64,000 nucleotides of DNA from Bacteroidales bacterium UBA6377 (lineage in GTDB: Bacteria; Bacteroidota; Bacteroidia; Bacteroidales; UBA932), in contig DJQV01000012.1 of assembly GCA_002438805.1 (NCBI GenBank), positions 33,468 to 97,467 on the forward strand. The letters run 5' to 3'. Positions 52,405 through 61,891 of this stretch are shown here, in pieces. How positions within the stretch are numbered: position 1 is the stretch's first letter; every line of letters begins with the position of its first letter. Position numbers and translations under genes: made by a program. Below the pieces are notes generated by a model. It worked only from the letters and a program-made list of their open reading frames with translations. It had not been told where the DNA came from and made no database searches.

Positions 52405-55134
52405 TTGAGAAAGGCCTTACATATATTGATGCTGGTGCTGATGCTTCTGTCCTGCATCTGCTCTTCCAATGCGCAGAACCGGCGCCCCCGTGGCACGGCA
52501 TACGGTGTGATGGTGCAGAAAAAGGTGGAACTTCCTGACTCCGTGGAGCTTGCCCGTAGAGACTCGTTGCATAGGGCCGACTCTCTGCACCGGGCCGATT
52601 CTGTTGCGATGCTCGGCAAGAGCTCGCTCGAGATGCCGGCGTTCTCCACCGCCAAGGACTCGATAGTGGAAGTTTTCACCGGGGGGCAGCGCAAGATTTA
52701 TTATTATGGCGACGTGACCGTGAAATACCAGGACATGGAGCTTACCGCCGACTACATGGAGTACGACATGAAGACCGGGATCGTTTTTGCCAGAGGGACA
52801 TACGACAGCACAGCCGGAGAATGGAAGGGGCGGCCCGTGATGAAGCAGGGCGAGAAGACATATAATATGGAGGAGGTGCGCTACAACTTCAACTCCCGCA
52901 AGGCCCGCATAACCAACATGACCACCACCGAGGAGGAGGCCTCCCTGCACGGTACCAACATCAAGATGATGCAGGACGAGTCGATCAACCTCACCGATGG
53001 CAAATATACGGTATGCGATGCCGCTCACCCCCACTACTATCTGGCGCTGACCAGTGCCAAGGTGGTGCGCAAACCGAGCCAGAAGACCATTTTCGGCCCG
53101 GCGTACATGGTGGTTGAAGACGTGAAGATACCTTTTGTCGGGCTCCCGTTCGGCTTCATTCCCAAAAGGCCGCAGCGTTCCACCGGGCTGCTGATGCCTA
53201 CGTTCGGAGAGGAGGAGGCGCGCGGGTTCTACATGCGGGATCTGGGCATGTACTTCGTGTTCGGCGACTATCTTGACCTGTCGGTAACCGGTGACTATTT
53301 CACCCTCGGCTCCTGGGCGGTCAACATCAACTCGCGCTACAAGGTCAACTACAAGTTCAACGGCTCGTTCTCGATGAACTATTCCAATGACCAGACCGGG
53401 GAAAAAGGCACTGAGGAGTTTTTCCAGACACGCAACTTCGGTGTCAAGTGGTCCCACACCCAGGACTCCAAGGCCCACCCCGGTTCGACTTTCAGCGCTT
53501 CGGTCAATTTCCAGAGTCCCTCCAACAACCGCTACAATTCCACGGACATCAACCAGGCCCTCCAGAGCCAGGCCTCATCCTCAATATCATATTCGAGAAA
53601 CTGGGACGGCAAGTTCAACTTGAGCCTCAATGCCCTGCATAGCCAGAACTCAAGGGATTCTTCATACACTTTCACCCTGCCGAACATAACGTTCTCCGTA
53701 TCCACGTTCTACCCTTTCAAAAAGAAGGAGCGTGCCGGCAAAGAGAAGTTCTACGAAAAGATTTCTTTCGGATACAGCACCGCCCTTCAGAACAAGATCT
53801 CGTTCAAGGCCTCCGAGTTCAAAGAGCCTGGGCTTCTGGACCGCCTGCAGAACGGCATGACCCACAATTTCTCCATCGGATTGCCTAATTTCCAGCTTTT
53901 CAGGTACCTGAGTGTCGCCCCGAGCGTCCAGTACGGACAGAACTGGTTTTTCCGCAAGAACACCTACGAGTACAACCCGGAGACCGATAAGGTCGAGATG
54001 AAGGAGGGGCGGCAGTTCAGCACACTCGGGATCACCCAGAACTACTCTTTCTCCACCTCCATGAGCACCCGCATCTACGGGACTTTCAACTTCGGCAAGC
54101 AGCACAGGCTGCAGGCCATAAGGCATGTGATCTCCCCTTCCATGTCCATATCGCTCAGTCCGGAGAAAGGCACTTATGCCAACGGCTACCGGACACTGTA
54201 CTATACGGACAAATCGGGGACGGAACAGGAATACCAGTACAATATCTACTCCGGGCAGATGTATTCCCCTCCGAGCCGGGGAAAGTCCGCCACCGCGTCC
54301 CTGAGCATCGGTAACAACCTCGAAGCCAAGGTGCGCGACTATGCGGACACGACCGGGACCGGCACCAAGAAGGTGAAGCTGATTGACCAGTTGACGCTCA
54401 ACACGGGCTATAATTTCCTTGCTGATTCCTTGAAGATGAGCACGATATCTATGTCGATGTCTACCACTCTCTTCAACAAGGTGTCCATCAGCGCGAGTGC
54501 CGGGTTCGACCCTTACGCGATCGGCGAGAACGGCAGGAAATACGATGCGTTCGCCCTCACTCGGGGGCAGGGGCTTGCCAGGCTCACAAATGTCAGTGCA
54601 TCAGCATCATATTCCATTTCGGGAAAGGGTACGATAAACGGCAACGATGGCTCAAAGACGCGCGAAGGCGGCGACGCCTCGTCCGCTGGCGCGGCCAATG
54701 CCTACCGCCGCAACTACTATCATCCGGTGACAGGAGAGTACATCCCGGAAGGGTGGCTTTACTACACCAACCCCAACGCCCCGTGGAGCCTTAATTTCAG
54801 CGCCAACTTCAGCCTTGCGCGCAGTTACTCCTATGATGCGACACTGGCCAGGCTGCTGACAGAAGACCGCTACAATGCCTCTCTCCAGCTGTCCGGCTCG
54901 CTTAAGCTCACCCCGAGGATGTCCCTCACCGCATCCTCCGGCTATGACTTCATAGCAAAGCAGATCACCTCCACGCAGATCAGCGCGACATACGACCTGC
55001 ATTGCTTCAACATTGCTGTGAGCTGGGTGCCTCTCGGGACCTGGAAATCATACAGCTTCAGAATCGCGGCAAACGCCGCCGCTCTCGCCGACATCCTGCG
55101 CTTCAAGAAGAGCAACAGCTATTGGGACAAGTAG
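52405..55134 (+). CDS. lptD: LPS-assembly outer-membrane protein LptD
   Basis: Outer-membrane translocon that inserts lipopolysaccharide into the outer leaflet. Signal peptide (about 1-23), an OstA-like periplasmic domain (about 90-270: YYGDVTVKYQDMELTADYME, KTYNMEEVRYNFNSRKARI), then a very long beta-barrel (about 290-909). VPFVGLPFGFIPKRPQRSTG-type segment (residues about 247-265) is the hinge region. 909 aa is typical for the phylum. Translation must start at TTG 52405, as there is no ATG before the signal peptide. Divergent from the amidase gene, another envelope gene that also starts with TTG. Confidence 0.9.
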   Translation: MRKALHILMLVLMLLSCICSSNAQNRRPRGTAYGVMVQKKVELPDSVELARRDSLHRADSLHRADSVAMLGKSSLEMPAFSTAKDSIVEVFTGGQRKIYYYGDVTVKYQDMELTADYMEYDMKTGIVFARGTYDSTAGEWKGRPVMKQGEKTYNMEEVRYNFNSRKARITNMTTTEEEASLHGTNIKMMQDESINLTDGKYTVCDAAHPHYYLALTSAKVVRKPSQKTIFGPAYMVVEDVKIPFVGLPFGFIPKRPQRSTGLLMPTFGEEEARGFYMRDLGMYFVFGDYLDLSVTGDYFTLGSWAVNINSRYKVNYKFNGSFSMNYSNDQTGEKGTEEFFQTRNFGVKWSHTQDSKAHPGSTFSASVNFQSPSNNRYNSTDINQALQSQASSSISYSRNWDGKFNLSLNALHSQNSRDSSYTFTLPNITFSVSTFYPFKKKERAGKEKFYEKISFGYSTALQNKISFKASEFKEPGLLDRLQNGMTHNFSIGLPNFQLFRYLSVAPSVQYGQNWFFRKNTYEYNPETDKVEMKEGRQFSTLGITQNYSFSTSMSTRIYGTFNFGKQHRLQAIRHVISPSMSISLSPEKGTYANGYRTLYYTDKSGTEQEYQYNIYSGQMYSPPSRGKSATASLSIGNNLEAKVRDYADTTGTGTKKVKLIDQLTLNTGYNFLADSLKMSTISMSMSTTLFNKVSISASAGFDPYAIGENGRKYDAFALTRGQGLARLTNVSASASYSISGKGTINGNDGSKTREGGDASSAGAANAYRRNYYHPVTGEYIPEGWLYYTNPNAPWSLNFSANFSLARSYSYDATLARLLTEDRYNASLQLSGSLKLTPRMSLTASSGYDFIAKQITSTQISATYDLHCFNIAVSWVPLGTWKSYSFRIAANAAALADILRFKKSNSYWDK

Positions 55135-55172
55135 TTTTTGTGTGAACAATAGGAAGTTCCGAATTAAATGAC

Positions 55173-55180
55173 TATATTTG
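55173..55180 (+). promoter_or_regulatory. Promoter -7 element TATATTTG for rho
   Basis: Perfect match, 65 nt before the rho ATG, giving a leader of about 60 nt. Longer than most leaders here, it could carry Rho autoregulation, but no structure is obvious. Confidence 0.55.
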
Positions 55181-55245
55181 CGCAGTGAAACACTACCCCG
55201 AGTGGATCTGACACCGGGACACAATCAAACATATCGTATATTTTT

Positions 55246-57168
55246 ATGCCACACAGACTTTCGGAACTGAACGCGATGACGCGGGAGCAGCTTGAGTCAA
55301 TAGCGACAGAACACAATGTCAAATCAATAAAGAAACTCGACGACGAGAACCTTGCCTACGCCATCATCGACGCGGAAGCAAAGGAGGAGTCGGTCAAGCC
55401 AGCCCCTGAGAAGCCGAAGGCGCGTCGGGGCCGTCCGCCTAAGCAGAAAAACGTTGAAGAAGCCAAGCCGGACGGTGCTGCCAAGGCGGAAAATGCTGAA
55501 AAACAGCAGGAAAAAAGCCAGAAGCCTAAGGGAAAGCCGGGACGGAAGCCGGGCAGGCCGGAGTCCAAGGCAGCAGGGAATGAAGCGCAGCAGACTACTT
55601 CTGCAGACGGCACTGCAGAGCAGACGACAGCGGCACCGCAGCCCAAAAAGCGTGGCCGCAAGCCCAAGAACAGGCAGCCTGAAGCGCAGACAGCGCAATT
55701 GTTTCCAGTAGAACAGCAGTCGGAGGCGTCACCGGCGGCTGAAGCGCTTCCTCCGGCACCCGCGCCGCAGGCACTTCCCTCCCCGTCCGGGACTTCACCG
55801 GAGCTGGCAGCCGCTGTAGAGAAGCCGTCAGAGCAGAACAAGCCTCAGCAGCCTAAGAGGATTGCCGAGAGCCGCTCGCTGGAGAAAGTCCTCGAGAAAG
55901 TCCAGGCCAAGGTCCAGGAGAAGGCAAATGAGCGTGCTATGCCTCAGATGCAGAAGCCGCAGGCCCCGCAAGGCCAGCAGAACGGTCAGCCGCGTCCGCG
56001 GCCGGTGTACTATGACGGGACGGTGGAAGCTTCCGGAGTGCTTGAGATAATGCCGGACGGATATGGTTTCCTCCGCTCTTCGGACTACAATTACCTCAAT
56101 TCTCCGGATGACATCTACGTCTCCCAGCAGCAGGTCAAGATGAACGCCCTCAAGAACGGAGACACGGTGACCGGTGAAATACGTCCTCCGCGCGAGGGTG
56201 ACAAGTACTTCCCTCTTGCCAGCGTGAAGTCGGTCAACGGTCGCACACCCGAGTTCATACGGGACAGGGTGCCTTTCGACTTCCTGACTCCTCTCTTCCC
56301 GGATGAGAAGTTCAATCTTCTCGGCAACGGACACGAAAAAGACAAGAGCTGCCGAATCGTGGACATGTTCTCACCTATCGGAAAAGGCCAGCGAATGCTT
56401 ATCGTTTCCCCTCCTAAAGCAGGTAAAACTTTACTTCTCAAGAGCATCGCCAATGCCATAGCTGACAACCATCCTGAAGTATATGAAATAGTGCTTCTCG
56501 TGGACGAACGTCCGGAAGAGGTGACCGACATGCAGCGCTCGGTAAAAGCCGAAGTCGTGGCCTCCACTTTCGACGAGCCTGCCGAAAAGCACGTCAAGGT
56601 GGCCAACATGGTCATCGAGAAGGCGCGCCGTCTCGTGGAATGCGGTCACGATGTGGTAATCCTTCTCGACTCCATCACCAGACTTGCCAGGGCGTACAAT
56701 ACTGTGCAGCCGGCTTCCGGCAAGGTTCTGACCGGAGGTGTGGATGCCAACGCCCTGCAGAAGCCGAAGCGTTTCTTCGGAGCAGCGAGAAACATAGAGG
56801 GCGGCGGTTCCCTGACGATTCTTGCCACGGCCCTCACCGAGACCGGCTCCAAGATGGATGATGTGATCTTTGAGGAGTTCAAGGGCACCGGCAACAGTGA
56901 AATCCAGCTTGACCGCACTCTCGCCAATAGGCGTATTTTCCCGGCTGTCAACGTGCTTCTTTCCGGTACACGCCGTGATGACCTCCTCTATCCGAAGGAC
57001 CAGAGCCAGAGGATATGGATTCTCCGCAAGCTCCTTGCTGACATGAATCCTACTGAAGCGATGAATTTCATGCTTCAGCTGATGGACGAATACAAGACCA
57101 ATCAGGATCTTCTGGACAACATGTCCAAGGTGACTCCGCGGGAGGCCAAGTATTACGATAATTTCTGA
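55246..57168 (+). CDS. rho: Transcription termination factor Rho with long disordered insertion
   Basis: RNA-dependent ATPase helicase that ends transcription. N-terminal Rho_N helices (about 1-45: [20 protein letters not shown]) are followed by a low-complexity insertion of about 200 residues (50-255) rich in Pro, Lys, Gln, Ala and Glu, with three AT-hook-like cores: RRGRPPK (60-66), GRKPGRP (99-105) and RGRKPK (136-141). Then the RNA-binding cold-shock fold ([15 protein letters not shown]) and the ATPase with SPPKAGKT (about 388-395) and [16 protein letters not shown]. 640 aa against about 420 without the insertion. Confidence 0.96.
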   Translation: MPHRLSELNAMTREQLESIATEHNVKSIKKLDDENLAYAIIDAEAKEESVKPAPEKPKARRGRPPKQKNVEEAKPDGAAKAENAEKQQEKSQKPKGKPGRKPGRPESKAAGNEAQQTTSADGTAEQTTAAPQPKKRGRKPKNRQPEAQTAQLFPVEQQSEASPAAEALPPAPAPQALPSPSGTSPELAAAVEKPSEQNKPQQPKRIAESRSLEKVLEKVQAKVQEKANERAMPQMQKPQAPQGQQNGQPRPRPVYYDGTVEASGVLEIMPDGYGFLRSSDYNYLNSPDDIYVSQQQVKMNALKNGDTVTGEIRPPREGDKYFPLASVKSVNGRTPEFIRDRVPFDFLTPLFPDEKFNLLGNGHEKDKSCRIVDMFSPIGKGQRMLIVSPPKAGKTLLLKSIANAIADNHPEVYEIVLLVDERPEEVTDMQRSVKAEVVASTFDEPAEKHVKVANMVIEKARRLVECGHDVVILLDSITRLARAYNTVQPASGKVLTGGVDANALQKPKRFFGAARNIEGGGSLTILATALTETGSKMDDVIFEEFKGTGNSEIQLDRTLANRRIFPAVNVLLSGTRRDDLLYPKDQSQRIWILRKLLADMNPTEAMNFMLQLMDEYKTNQDLLDNMSKVTPREAKYYDNF

Positions 57169-57185
57169 GCCGGCAGGCTGTAAAG

Positions 57186-57219
57186 AAAGAGCGTCCCCCG
57201 CCTGGAGGACGCTCTTTTT
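57186..57219. terminator. Bidirectional terminator between rho and upp
   Basis: Perfect 11-bp hairpin AAAGAGCGTCC (57186-57196) / GGACGCTCTTT (57207-57217) followed by TT; A-rich on the other side, so it serves both convergent genes. Confidence 0.88.
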
Positions 57220-57231
57220 ATGTGTGTTCTG

Positions 57232-57861
57232 CTATTTCGTGCCGAAAATCCTGTCTCCTGCATCTCCGAGGCCGGGGACGATATAGGCATCCTTGTTGAG
57301 ATGGTCATCGACGGCAGCCACATAGATGTCCACGTCAGGATGCATTTCCTGCACTTTCCTGATACCTTCAGGGGCCGCCACGAGGCACATGAGCCTGATG
57401 TTGGTGCAGCCGCGCTCCTTGAGCATTGTCAGGGCATCGCATGAGCTCCCTCCGGTGGCGAGCATCGGGTCTGTGACGATAACGAGTCTCTGGCTGATAT
57501 CTTCGGGGAGCTTGCAGTAGTATACTACAGGAGTGTGCGTCTTCTCGTCGCGGTAGAGTCCGATATGGCCGACTTTGGCCACAGGCACCAGAGTCTGGAG
57601 GCCTTCCACCATCCCGAGTCCTGCACGCAGGATAGGGACGATGGCAAGTTTGCGTCCGCTGACTTTGCGGGCGAGTGTCTTGCAGATAGGTGTCTCGATT
57701 TCGACTTCAGCCAGAGGAAGGTCGCGGGTGACCTCATAGCCCATAAGAAGTGCAATTTCCTTGAGAAGTTCGCGGAAATCCTTGGATCCGGTCTCCTTCT
57801 GTCTCATGATGGTCAGCTTGTGCTGGATCATCGGGTGGTCGATAACGTGTAATTGGCTCAT
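57232..57861 (-). CDS. upp: Uracil phosphoribosyltransferase
   Basis: Makes UMP from uracil and PRPP. 209 aa with [32 protein letters not shown], the PRPP loop [16 protein letters not shown] and the C-terminal [13 protein letters not shown] uracil-binding end. Divergent from a uridine-kinase-type nucleoside kinase, so pyrimidine salvage by two routes starts from one intergenic region. Confidence 0.96.
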   Translation of the reverse strand: MSQLHVIDHPMIQHKLTIMRQKETGSKDFRELLKEIALLMGYEVTRDLPLAEVEIETPICKTLARKVSGRKLAIVPILRAGLGMVEGLQTLVPVAKVGHIGLYRDEKTHTPVVYYCKLPEDISQRLVIVTDPMLATGGSSCDALTMLKERGCTNIRLMCLVAAPEGIRKVQEMHPDVDIYVAAVDDHLNKDAYIVPGLGDAGDRIFGTK

Positions 57862-57880
57862 ATCGGAATGAAAATTTAAG

Positions 57881-57888
57881 TAAAGATA
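57881..57888 (-). promoter_or_regulatory. Promoter -7-like element TATCTTTA for upp
   Basis: One base from consensus on the minus strand, 19 nt before the upp ATG. Confidence 0.4.
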
Positions 57889-57900
57889 CTACTTTTTTCG

Positions 57901-57908
57901 TAATTTTG
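57901..57908 (+). promoter_or_regulatory. Promoter -7 element TAATTTTG for the nucleoside kinase
   Basis: Perfect TAnnTTTG, 26 nt before ATG 57935. Confidence 0.55.
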
Positions 57909-57934
57909 CCGAGATATATCCATCATAAGTCGCA

Positions 57935-59587
57935 ATGCTACGTATTTACTGCAAGAACACAGGAACATTCAGGGAATTTCCGGAGGGGTCCACACTGCTG
58001 GACATGATCCCCGAATTTGATTTCGATCGTCCCTATGACATCATATCGGCCAAGGTCAACAATGTCTCCCAGGGATTAAAGTTCAGGGTCTTCAATAACC
58101 GGGATGTGGAGTTCCTCGATTATCGCTCCTACGCCGGACGCAATGTGTACTGCCGTTCGCTGTGTTTCCTGCTGTGCAAGGCGGCGCAGGATCTTTTCCC
58201 CGGGAGCAAGGTCGTGATACGCCGGCCTATTTCCAAGGGATATTTCTGCCGCCTCGACAAGGCCGGAGGTGAATCGATGCACAGGGATGACATCGAGGCC
58301 ATACGCGAACGTATGCTGGAGCTGGTTAGGGCCGACTTTCCGTTCCGCCGGCATGAGGTGCAGACCTCAGAAGCACTAGAGCTTTTCCGGAGCCTCGGCC
58401 AGTCGGACAAGGTGAAGCTCCTTCAGACCTGCGGAGAGGTGTACGTCAATTACTATTCTCTTGACGGATCTCCCGATTACAGCTGCGGTGCGCTCGTGCC
58501 AAGCACCGGGTATCTTAAAATCTGGAGTCTCGATCCGTTCCACGGGGGGATGCTGCTACGTGTCCCGGACCGGCATCATCCCGAGGCACTCGCGCCTTTC
58601 TATGAGCAGCCCAAGACTTTCGGGGTCTTTGCTGAATCCATCAGGTGGAACAGGATAATGGGGCTTGACAATGTGGGCGATGTCAACCTCGCCTGTCTTG
58701 ACGGCAAGGCCTCCGACCTGATACAGGTAGCTGAGGCGCTGCAGGAAAAGAAGATAGTCCAGATAGCGGAGGAGATTGAGTCACGTCACAATTCCCCTGA
58801 CCCGGTACGTCTCGTGCTCATCACGGGACCTACCAGCAGCGGCAAAAGCACCTTCTGCAAGCGATTGAGCGTCCAGCTTAAAGCCTGCGGGTTGCTGCCG
58901 ATTTCTTTTTCTACCGATGATTATTTCGTGAACCGGCTCGACACTCCGAAACTTCCCGACGGCAGTTTCGATTTCGACAATTTCGATACCGTTGACCACG
59001 ATGCCCTGCAGGCGGATGTCCTGAGACTTCTCTCAGGAGAAGAAGTGGAAGTCCCGGAGTACAATTTTGTGACCGGCATCAGGGAGTACAACGGCAAGAG
59101 GCTCAAGCTGACCCCCGGGGCGGTGCTGCTGATAGAAGGTATCCATGCTCTCAACCCAGCACTCCTTGACATGGTGCCGGAATCCGAAAAGTTCAAGATA
59201 TTCATAAATACCATAACCAGCATCTCCCTTGATGATCACAACTGCATACCGACCAGCGACAACCGTCTGCTGCGGCGTATAGTGAGAGACTTCAACAAGG
59301 GGGCATTCACTGCCCGTGAGACGATTTCCAACTGGCCGAACGTCCGCCGGGCTGAAGTCAAATGGATATATCCGTATCAGGAAGACGCTGACGTGCTTTT
59401 CAATTCGGCCTATCTCGTTGAGTTCGCGGTGCTCCGCAGCCATGCCGAGTCAATACTTGCCACAGTGCCGAAAAACTGTCCGGAGTATAGCGAGGCCAGC
59501 CGTCTGCTGACTTTTCTGCACTACTTTATCCCTGTGTCTGACAAGGAGATACCGGTCACCTCATTCATGAAAAGTTTTATAGGATGA
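57935..59587 (+). CDS. Multidomain nucleoside kinase (TGS + ThrRS-like domain + uridine kinase)
   Basis: A 550-residue protein with three parts: a TGS-like beta-grasp unit (about 1-65: YCKNTGTFREFPEGSTLLDM), a second domain resembling the N2/editing region of threonyl-tRNA synthetase (about 70-230, with LCFLLCKAAQDLFPGSKV and FRSLGQSDKVKLLQTC), and a uridine kinase/phosphoribulokinase-like domain (about 285-490: ITGPTSSGKSTFCKRLS Walker A, STDDYF, YNFVTGIREYNGKRLKL, LLIEGIHALNP). The kinase probably makes UMP/CMP from nucleosides. Why it is fused to tRNA-synthetase-type domains is unknown. It overlaps the next gene by 4 nt. Confidence 0.9.
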   Translation: MLRIYCKNTGTFREFPEGSTLLDMIPEFDFDRPYDIISAKVNNVSQGLKFRVFNNRDVEFLDYRSYAGRNVYCRSLCFLLCKAAQDLFPGSKVVIRRPISKGYFCRLDKAGGESMHRDDIEAIRERMLELVRADFPFRRHEVQTSEALELFRSLGQSDKVKLLQTCGEVYVNYYSLDGSPDYSCGALVPSTGYLKIWSLDPFHGGMLLRVPDRHHPEALAPFYEQPKTFGVFAESIRWNRIMGLDNVGDVNLACLDGKASDLIQVAEALQEKKIVQIAEEIESRHNSPDPVRLVLITGPTSSGKSTFCKRLSVQLKACGLLPISFSTDDYFVNRLDTPKLPDGSFDFDNFDTVDHDALQADVLRLLSGEEVEVPEYNFVTGIREYNGKRLKLTPGAVLLIEGIHALNPALLDMVPESEKFKIFINTITSISLDDHNCIPTSDNRLLRRIVRDFNKGAFTARETISNWPNVRRAEVKWIYPYQEDADVLFNSAYLVEFAVLRSHAESILATVPKNCPEYSEASRLLTFLHYFIPVSDKEIPVTSFMKSFIG

Positions 59588-60078
59588 TAAAGGATATTCC
59601 ATTGGATTTTTCTCCCGAGGAACGCAGGCAGCGTGCGATGTCTCTATTTCGCAGGGGATATAACTGCTGTCAGGCTGTGGTTCTTGCCTTTGCTGATCTG
59701 CTGCCCGAGTCAGAGGAGACGCTTGCTGTCATAGGTTCAGGCTTTGGCGGAGGTATGGCGCGCATGCGCGAAGTGTGCGGCAGTTTCAGCGGGGCTGTGA
59801 TGATGGCTGGTTTCCTCTCCCCGGCCTCGGATCCTTCTGTCAAGGAATCCCGGAGGGACAATTATGCGCTTGTCCAGAAGTTTGCCGGTGAGTTCAAGAG
59901 GCTCAACGGCGGCAGCATTGTGTGCCGGGAGCTGCTGGGACTCTCCCCTGTTGTAAAGGAAGAGCCCACTCCATCGGAGCGTACTCCGGAGTTTTATCGC
60001 AAACGTCCATGTGAGCAGATAATAGGAAATGCAGCCTATATGGTGGCTGAGGAAATTCTCGCCGCCAGCGGGAAATGA
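59584..60078 (+). CDS. C_GCAxxG_C_C family protein
   Basis: A 164-residue cysteine-containing soluble protein of the C_GCAxxG_C_C family, whose function is not known; some members are seen near redox proteins. Conserved cysteines: GYNCCQAV (Cys at about 29-30), MREVCGSFSGA (about 64, the GCAxxG position, here with Ser-Phe-Ser), IVCREL and RPCEQII near the C-terminus. Iron-sulfur or redox binding has been suggested for this type, not shown. Coupled to the nucleoside kinase gene by a 4-nt overlap (ATGA). Confidence 0.85.
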   Translation: MIKDIPLDFSPEERRQRAMSLFRRGYNCCQAVVLAFADLLPESEETLAVIGSGFGGGMARMREVCGSFSGAVMMAGFLSPASDPSVKESRRDNYALVQKFAGEFKRLNGGSIVCRELLGLSPVVKEEPTPSERTPEFYRKRPCEQIIGNAAYMVAEEILAASGK

Positions 60079-60079
60079 A

Positions 60080-60109
60080 AAAAGGGCTGCGCTTTTGCGC
60101 CGCCCTTTT
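60080..60109. terminator. Terminator after the C_GCAxxG_C_C gene
   Basis: Hairpin AAAAGGGC-T-GCGC (60080-60092) / GCGC-C-GCCCTTTT (60097-60109) with a TTTT loop and one mismatch, between convergent genes. Confidence 0.85.
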
Positions 60110-60130
60110 CAATTATAAAGTCTGGCTGAC

Positions 60131-61132
60131 TTATTTCTGCATCGCCTCGTCTACGGCTACAGCCACTGCAACAGTGGCTCCGACCATAGGGTTGTTGCCC
60201 ATTCCGAGGAAACCCATCATCTCGACGTGTGCCGGTACTGAAGATGAACCTGCGAACTGTGCGTCGGAGTGCATGCGGCCCATGGTGTCGGTCATGCCGT
60301 ATGATGCAGGACCTGCTGCCATGTTGTCCGGGTGGAGGGTACGGCCTGTGCCGCCGCCTGATGCCACTGAGAAGTATGGCTTGCCGGCGAGCACGCGCTC
60401 TTTCTTATAGGTTCCGGCTACAGGGTGCTGGAAACGGGTAGGGTTGGTGGAGTTGCCGGTGATGGACACGTCCACGTTCTCCTTCCACATGATGGCCACG
60501 CCCTCACGCACGTCGTCTGCGCCGTAGCACCGTACGCCGCCGCGTACGCCGTCAGAGTACTTGGTCTCCCCTACCACCTTGAGCTCCCCGGTGAAGTAGT
60601 CGAACTGTGTCTGTACGTAGGTGAAGCCGTTGATGCGTGAAATGATCTTGGCAGCGTCCTTGCCGAGTCCGTTGAGAATCACACGGAGCGGAGTCTTGCG
60701 TACCTTGTTGGCCATCTCGGCGATCTTGATGGCGCCTTCCGCGGCAGCGTATGATTCGTGTCCGGCGAGGAAAGCGAAGCAGCCTGTCTCCTCGCGGAGA
60801 AGCCTTGCTGCGAGGTTGCCGTGTCCGAGGCCCACCTTGCGGTCGTCAGCCACGGATCCAGGGATACAGAAGGCCTGAAGGCCCTCACCGATGGCTTCAG
60901 CCGCCTCTGCGGCGGTCTTCACGCCTTTCTTGATTGCGATGGCTGCGCCTACTACATAAGCCCACTTCGCGTTCTCGAAGCAGATCTTCTGTGTGTCTTC
61001 GCACATCTTGTAAGGATCGATGCCTTTGGCGTCGCAGATAGCCTTGGCCTCATCGATGTCTTTGATGCCGTATTTGTTGAGAGCTGCATTGATCTGATCG
61101 ATGCGACGCTCGTAGCTTTCAAAAAGTGCCAT
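60131..61132 (-). CDS. GGGtGRT-family protein
   Basis: A 333-residue protein of the family named for its motif GGGTGRT (about residue 260, in SVASGGGTGRTLHPDN). The C-terminal third is rich in Gly, Met and Ser (ASYGMTDTMGRMHSDAQFAG), and LAARLLREETGCFAFLAGHE is also well conserved. The function is unknown; the Gly-rich signature suggests a phosphate or nucleotide loop. It follows a NifU-like scaffold gene by 5 nt in the same transcript, and I recall this pairing as recurrent in anaerobes. No membrane helix or signal peptide. Confidence 0.88.
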   Translation of the reverse strand: MALFESYERRIDQINAALNKYGIKDIDEAKAICDAKGIDPYKMCEDTQKICFENAKWAYVVGAAIAIKKGVKTAAEAAEAIGEGLQAFCIPGSVADDRKVGLGHGNLAARLLREETGCFAFLAGHESYAAAEGAIKIAEMANKVRKTPLRVILNGLGKDAAKIISRINGFTYVQTQFDYFTGELKVVGETKYSDGVRGGVRCYGADDVREGVAIMWKENVDVSITGNSTNPTRFQHPVAGTYKKERVLAGKPYFSVASGGGTGRTLHPDNMAAGPASYGMTDTMGRMHSDAQFAGSSSVPAHVEMMGFLGMGNNPMVGATVAVAVAVDEAMQK

Positions 61133-61137
61133 GTCTC

Positions 61138-61830
61138 TTACTCTTTACGTGGGTCAATATACTTAACAGCCTCCTTGAAGCGGCCGTAGGTGCCTTTGGC
61201 TTTCTCGATGGCCTCAGGTCCTGTGGCGCCGCCCTTCAGGGCGTCCATGAGCTTGCCGAGGTTGATGAACTCGTAGCCGATCACTTCATTGTTGGAGTCA
61301 AGGGCCATCCTGGTGCAGTAGCCCTCGGTCATCTCAAGATAGCGGCTGCCCTTTGCTCTGGTGCCGTACATGGTGCCGACCTGGCTGCGGAGGTTCTTTC
61401 CGAGGTCTTCGAGCGAGCCTCCGACAGGGAGACCGCCCTCAGAGAAAGCTGACTGGGTACGTCCGTAGACAATCTGGAGGAAGAGCTCGCGCATCGCCGT
61501 GTTGATGGCGTCGCATACGAGGTCGGTGTTGAGGGCCTCAAGGAGGGTCTTGCCAGGAAGGATTTCAGATGCCATGGCAGCTGAGTGGGTCATGCCTGAG
61601 CAGCCTACAGTCTCTACGAGCGCCTCCTCGATGATGCCGTCCTTGACGTTGAGAGTCAACTTGCAGGCACCCTGCTGAGGTGCGCACCAGCCGATGCCGT
61701 GGGTCAGGCCGGATATGTCCTTGATTTCCTTTGCGTGTACCCACTTGCCCTCTTCAGGGATCGGGGCGTTGGCGTGGTTGGCGCCTTTTGCGACGCAGCA
61801 CATCTGCTGCACTTCTTTTGTGTAAATCAT
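61138..61830 (-). CDS. NifU/IscU-like iron-sulfur scaffold-family protein
   Basis: A 230-residue protein with the NifU N-terminal fold: VETVGCSGMTHSAAMASEIL fits the conserved cysteine loop of IscU, and further cysteines lie at MCCVAKG (11-12), WCAPQQGACKL and EGYCTRM. It has an extended C-terminal region beyond the usual scaffold (about 130-230). No cysteine desulfurase is adjacent. It heads a two-gene operon with the GGGtGRT protein. ATG 61830 is chosen; the longer frame overlaps the mnmE promoter. Role in cluster assembly or sensing is inferred from the family. Confidence 0.88.
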   Translation of the reverse strand: MIYTKEVQQMCCVAKGANHANAPIPEEGKWVHAKEIKDISGLTHGIGWCAPQQGACKLTLNVKDGIIEEALVETVGCSGMTHSAAMASEILPGKTLLEALNTDLVCDAINTAMRELFLQIVYGRTQSAFSEGGLPVGGSLEDLGKNLRSQVGTMYGTRAKGSRYLEMTEGYCTRMALDSNNEVIGYEFINLGKLMDALKGGATGPEAIEKAKGTYGRFKEAVKYIDPRKE

Positions 61831-61860
61831 ATTCTTGTATAAGTATGTATTTCGCAGGCG

Positions 61861-61891
61861 CAAATATACTGAGAAAGTAGTTATTTTGCAA
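61861..61891 (-). promoter_or_regulatory. Promoter of the NifU-like/GGGtGRT operon
   Basis: TTG (complement of 61889-61891), a 20-nt spacer and a perfect TATATTTG (61861-61868), 30 nt before ATG 61830. Confidence 0.75.
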
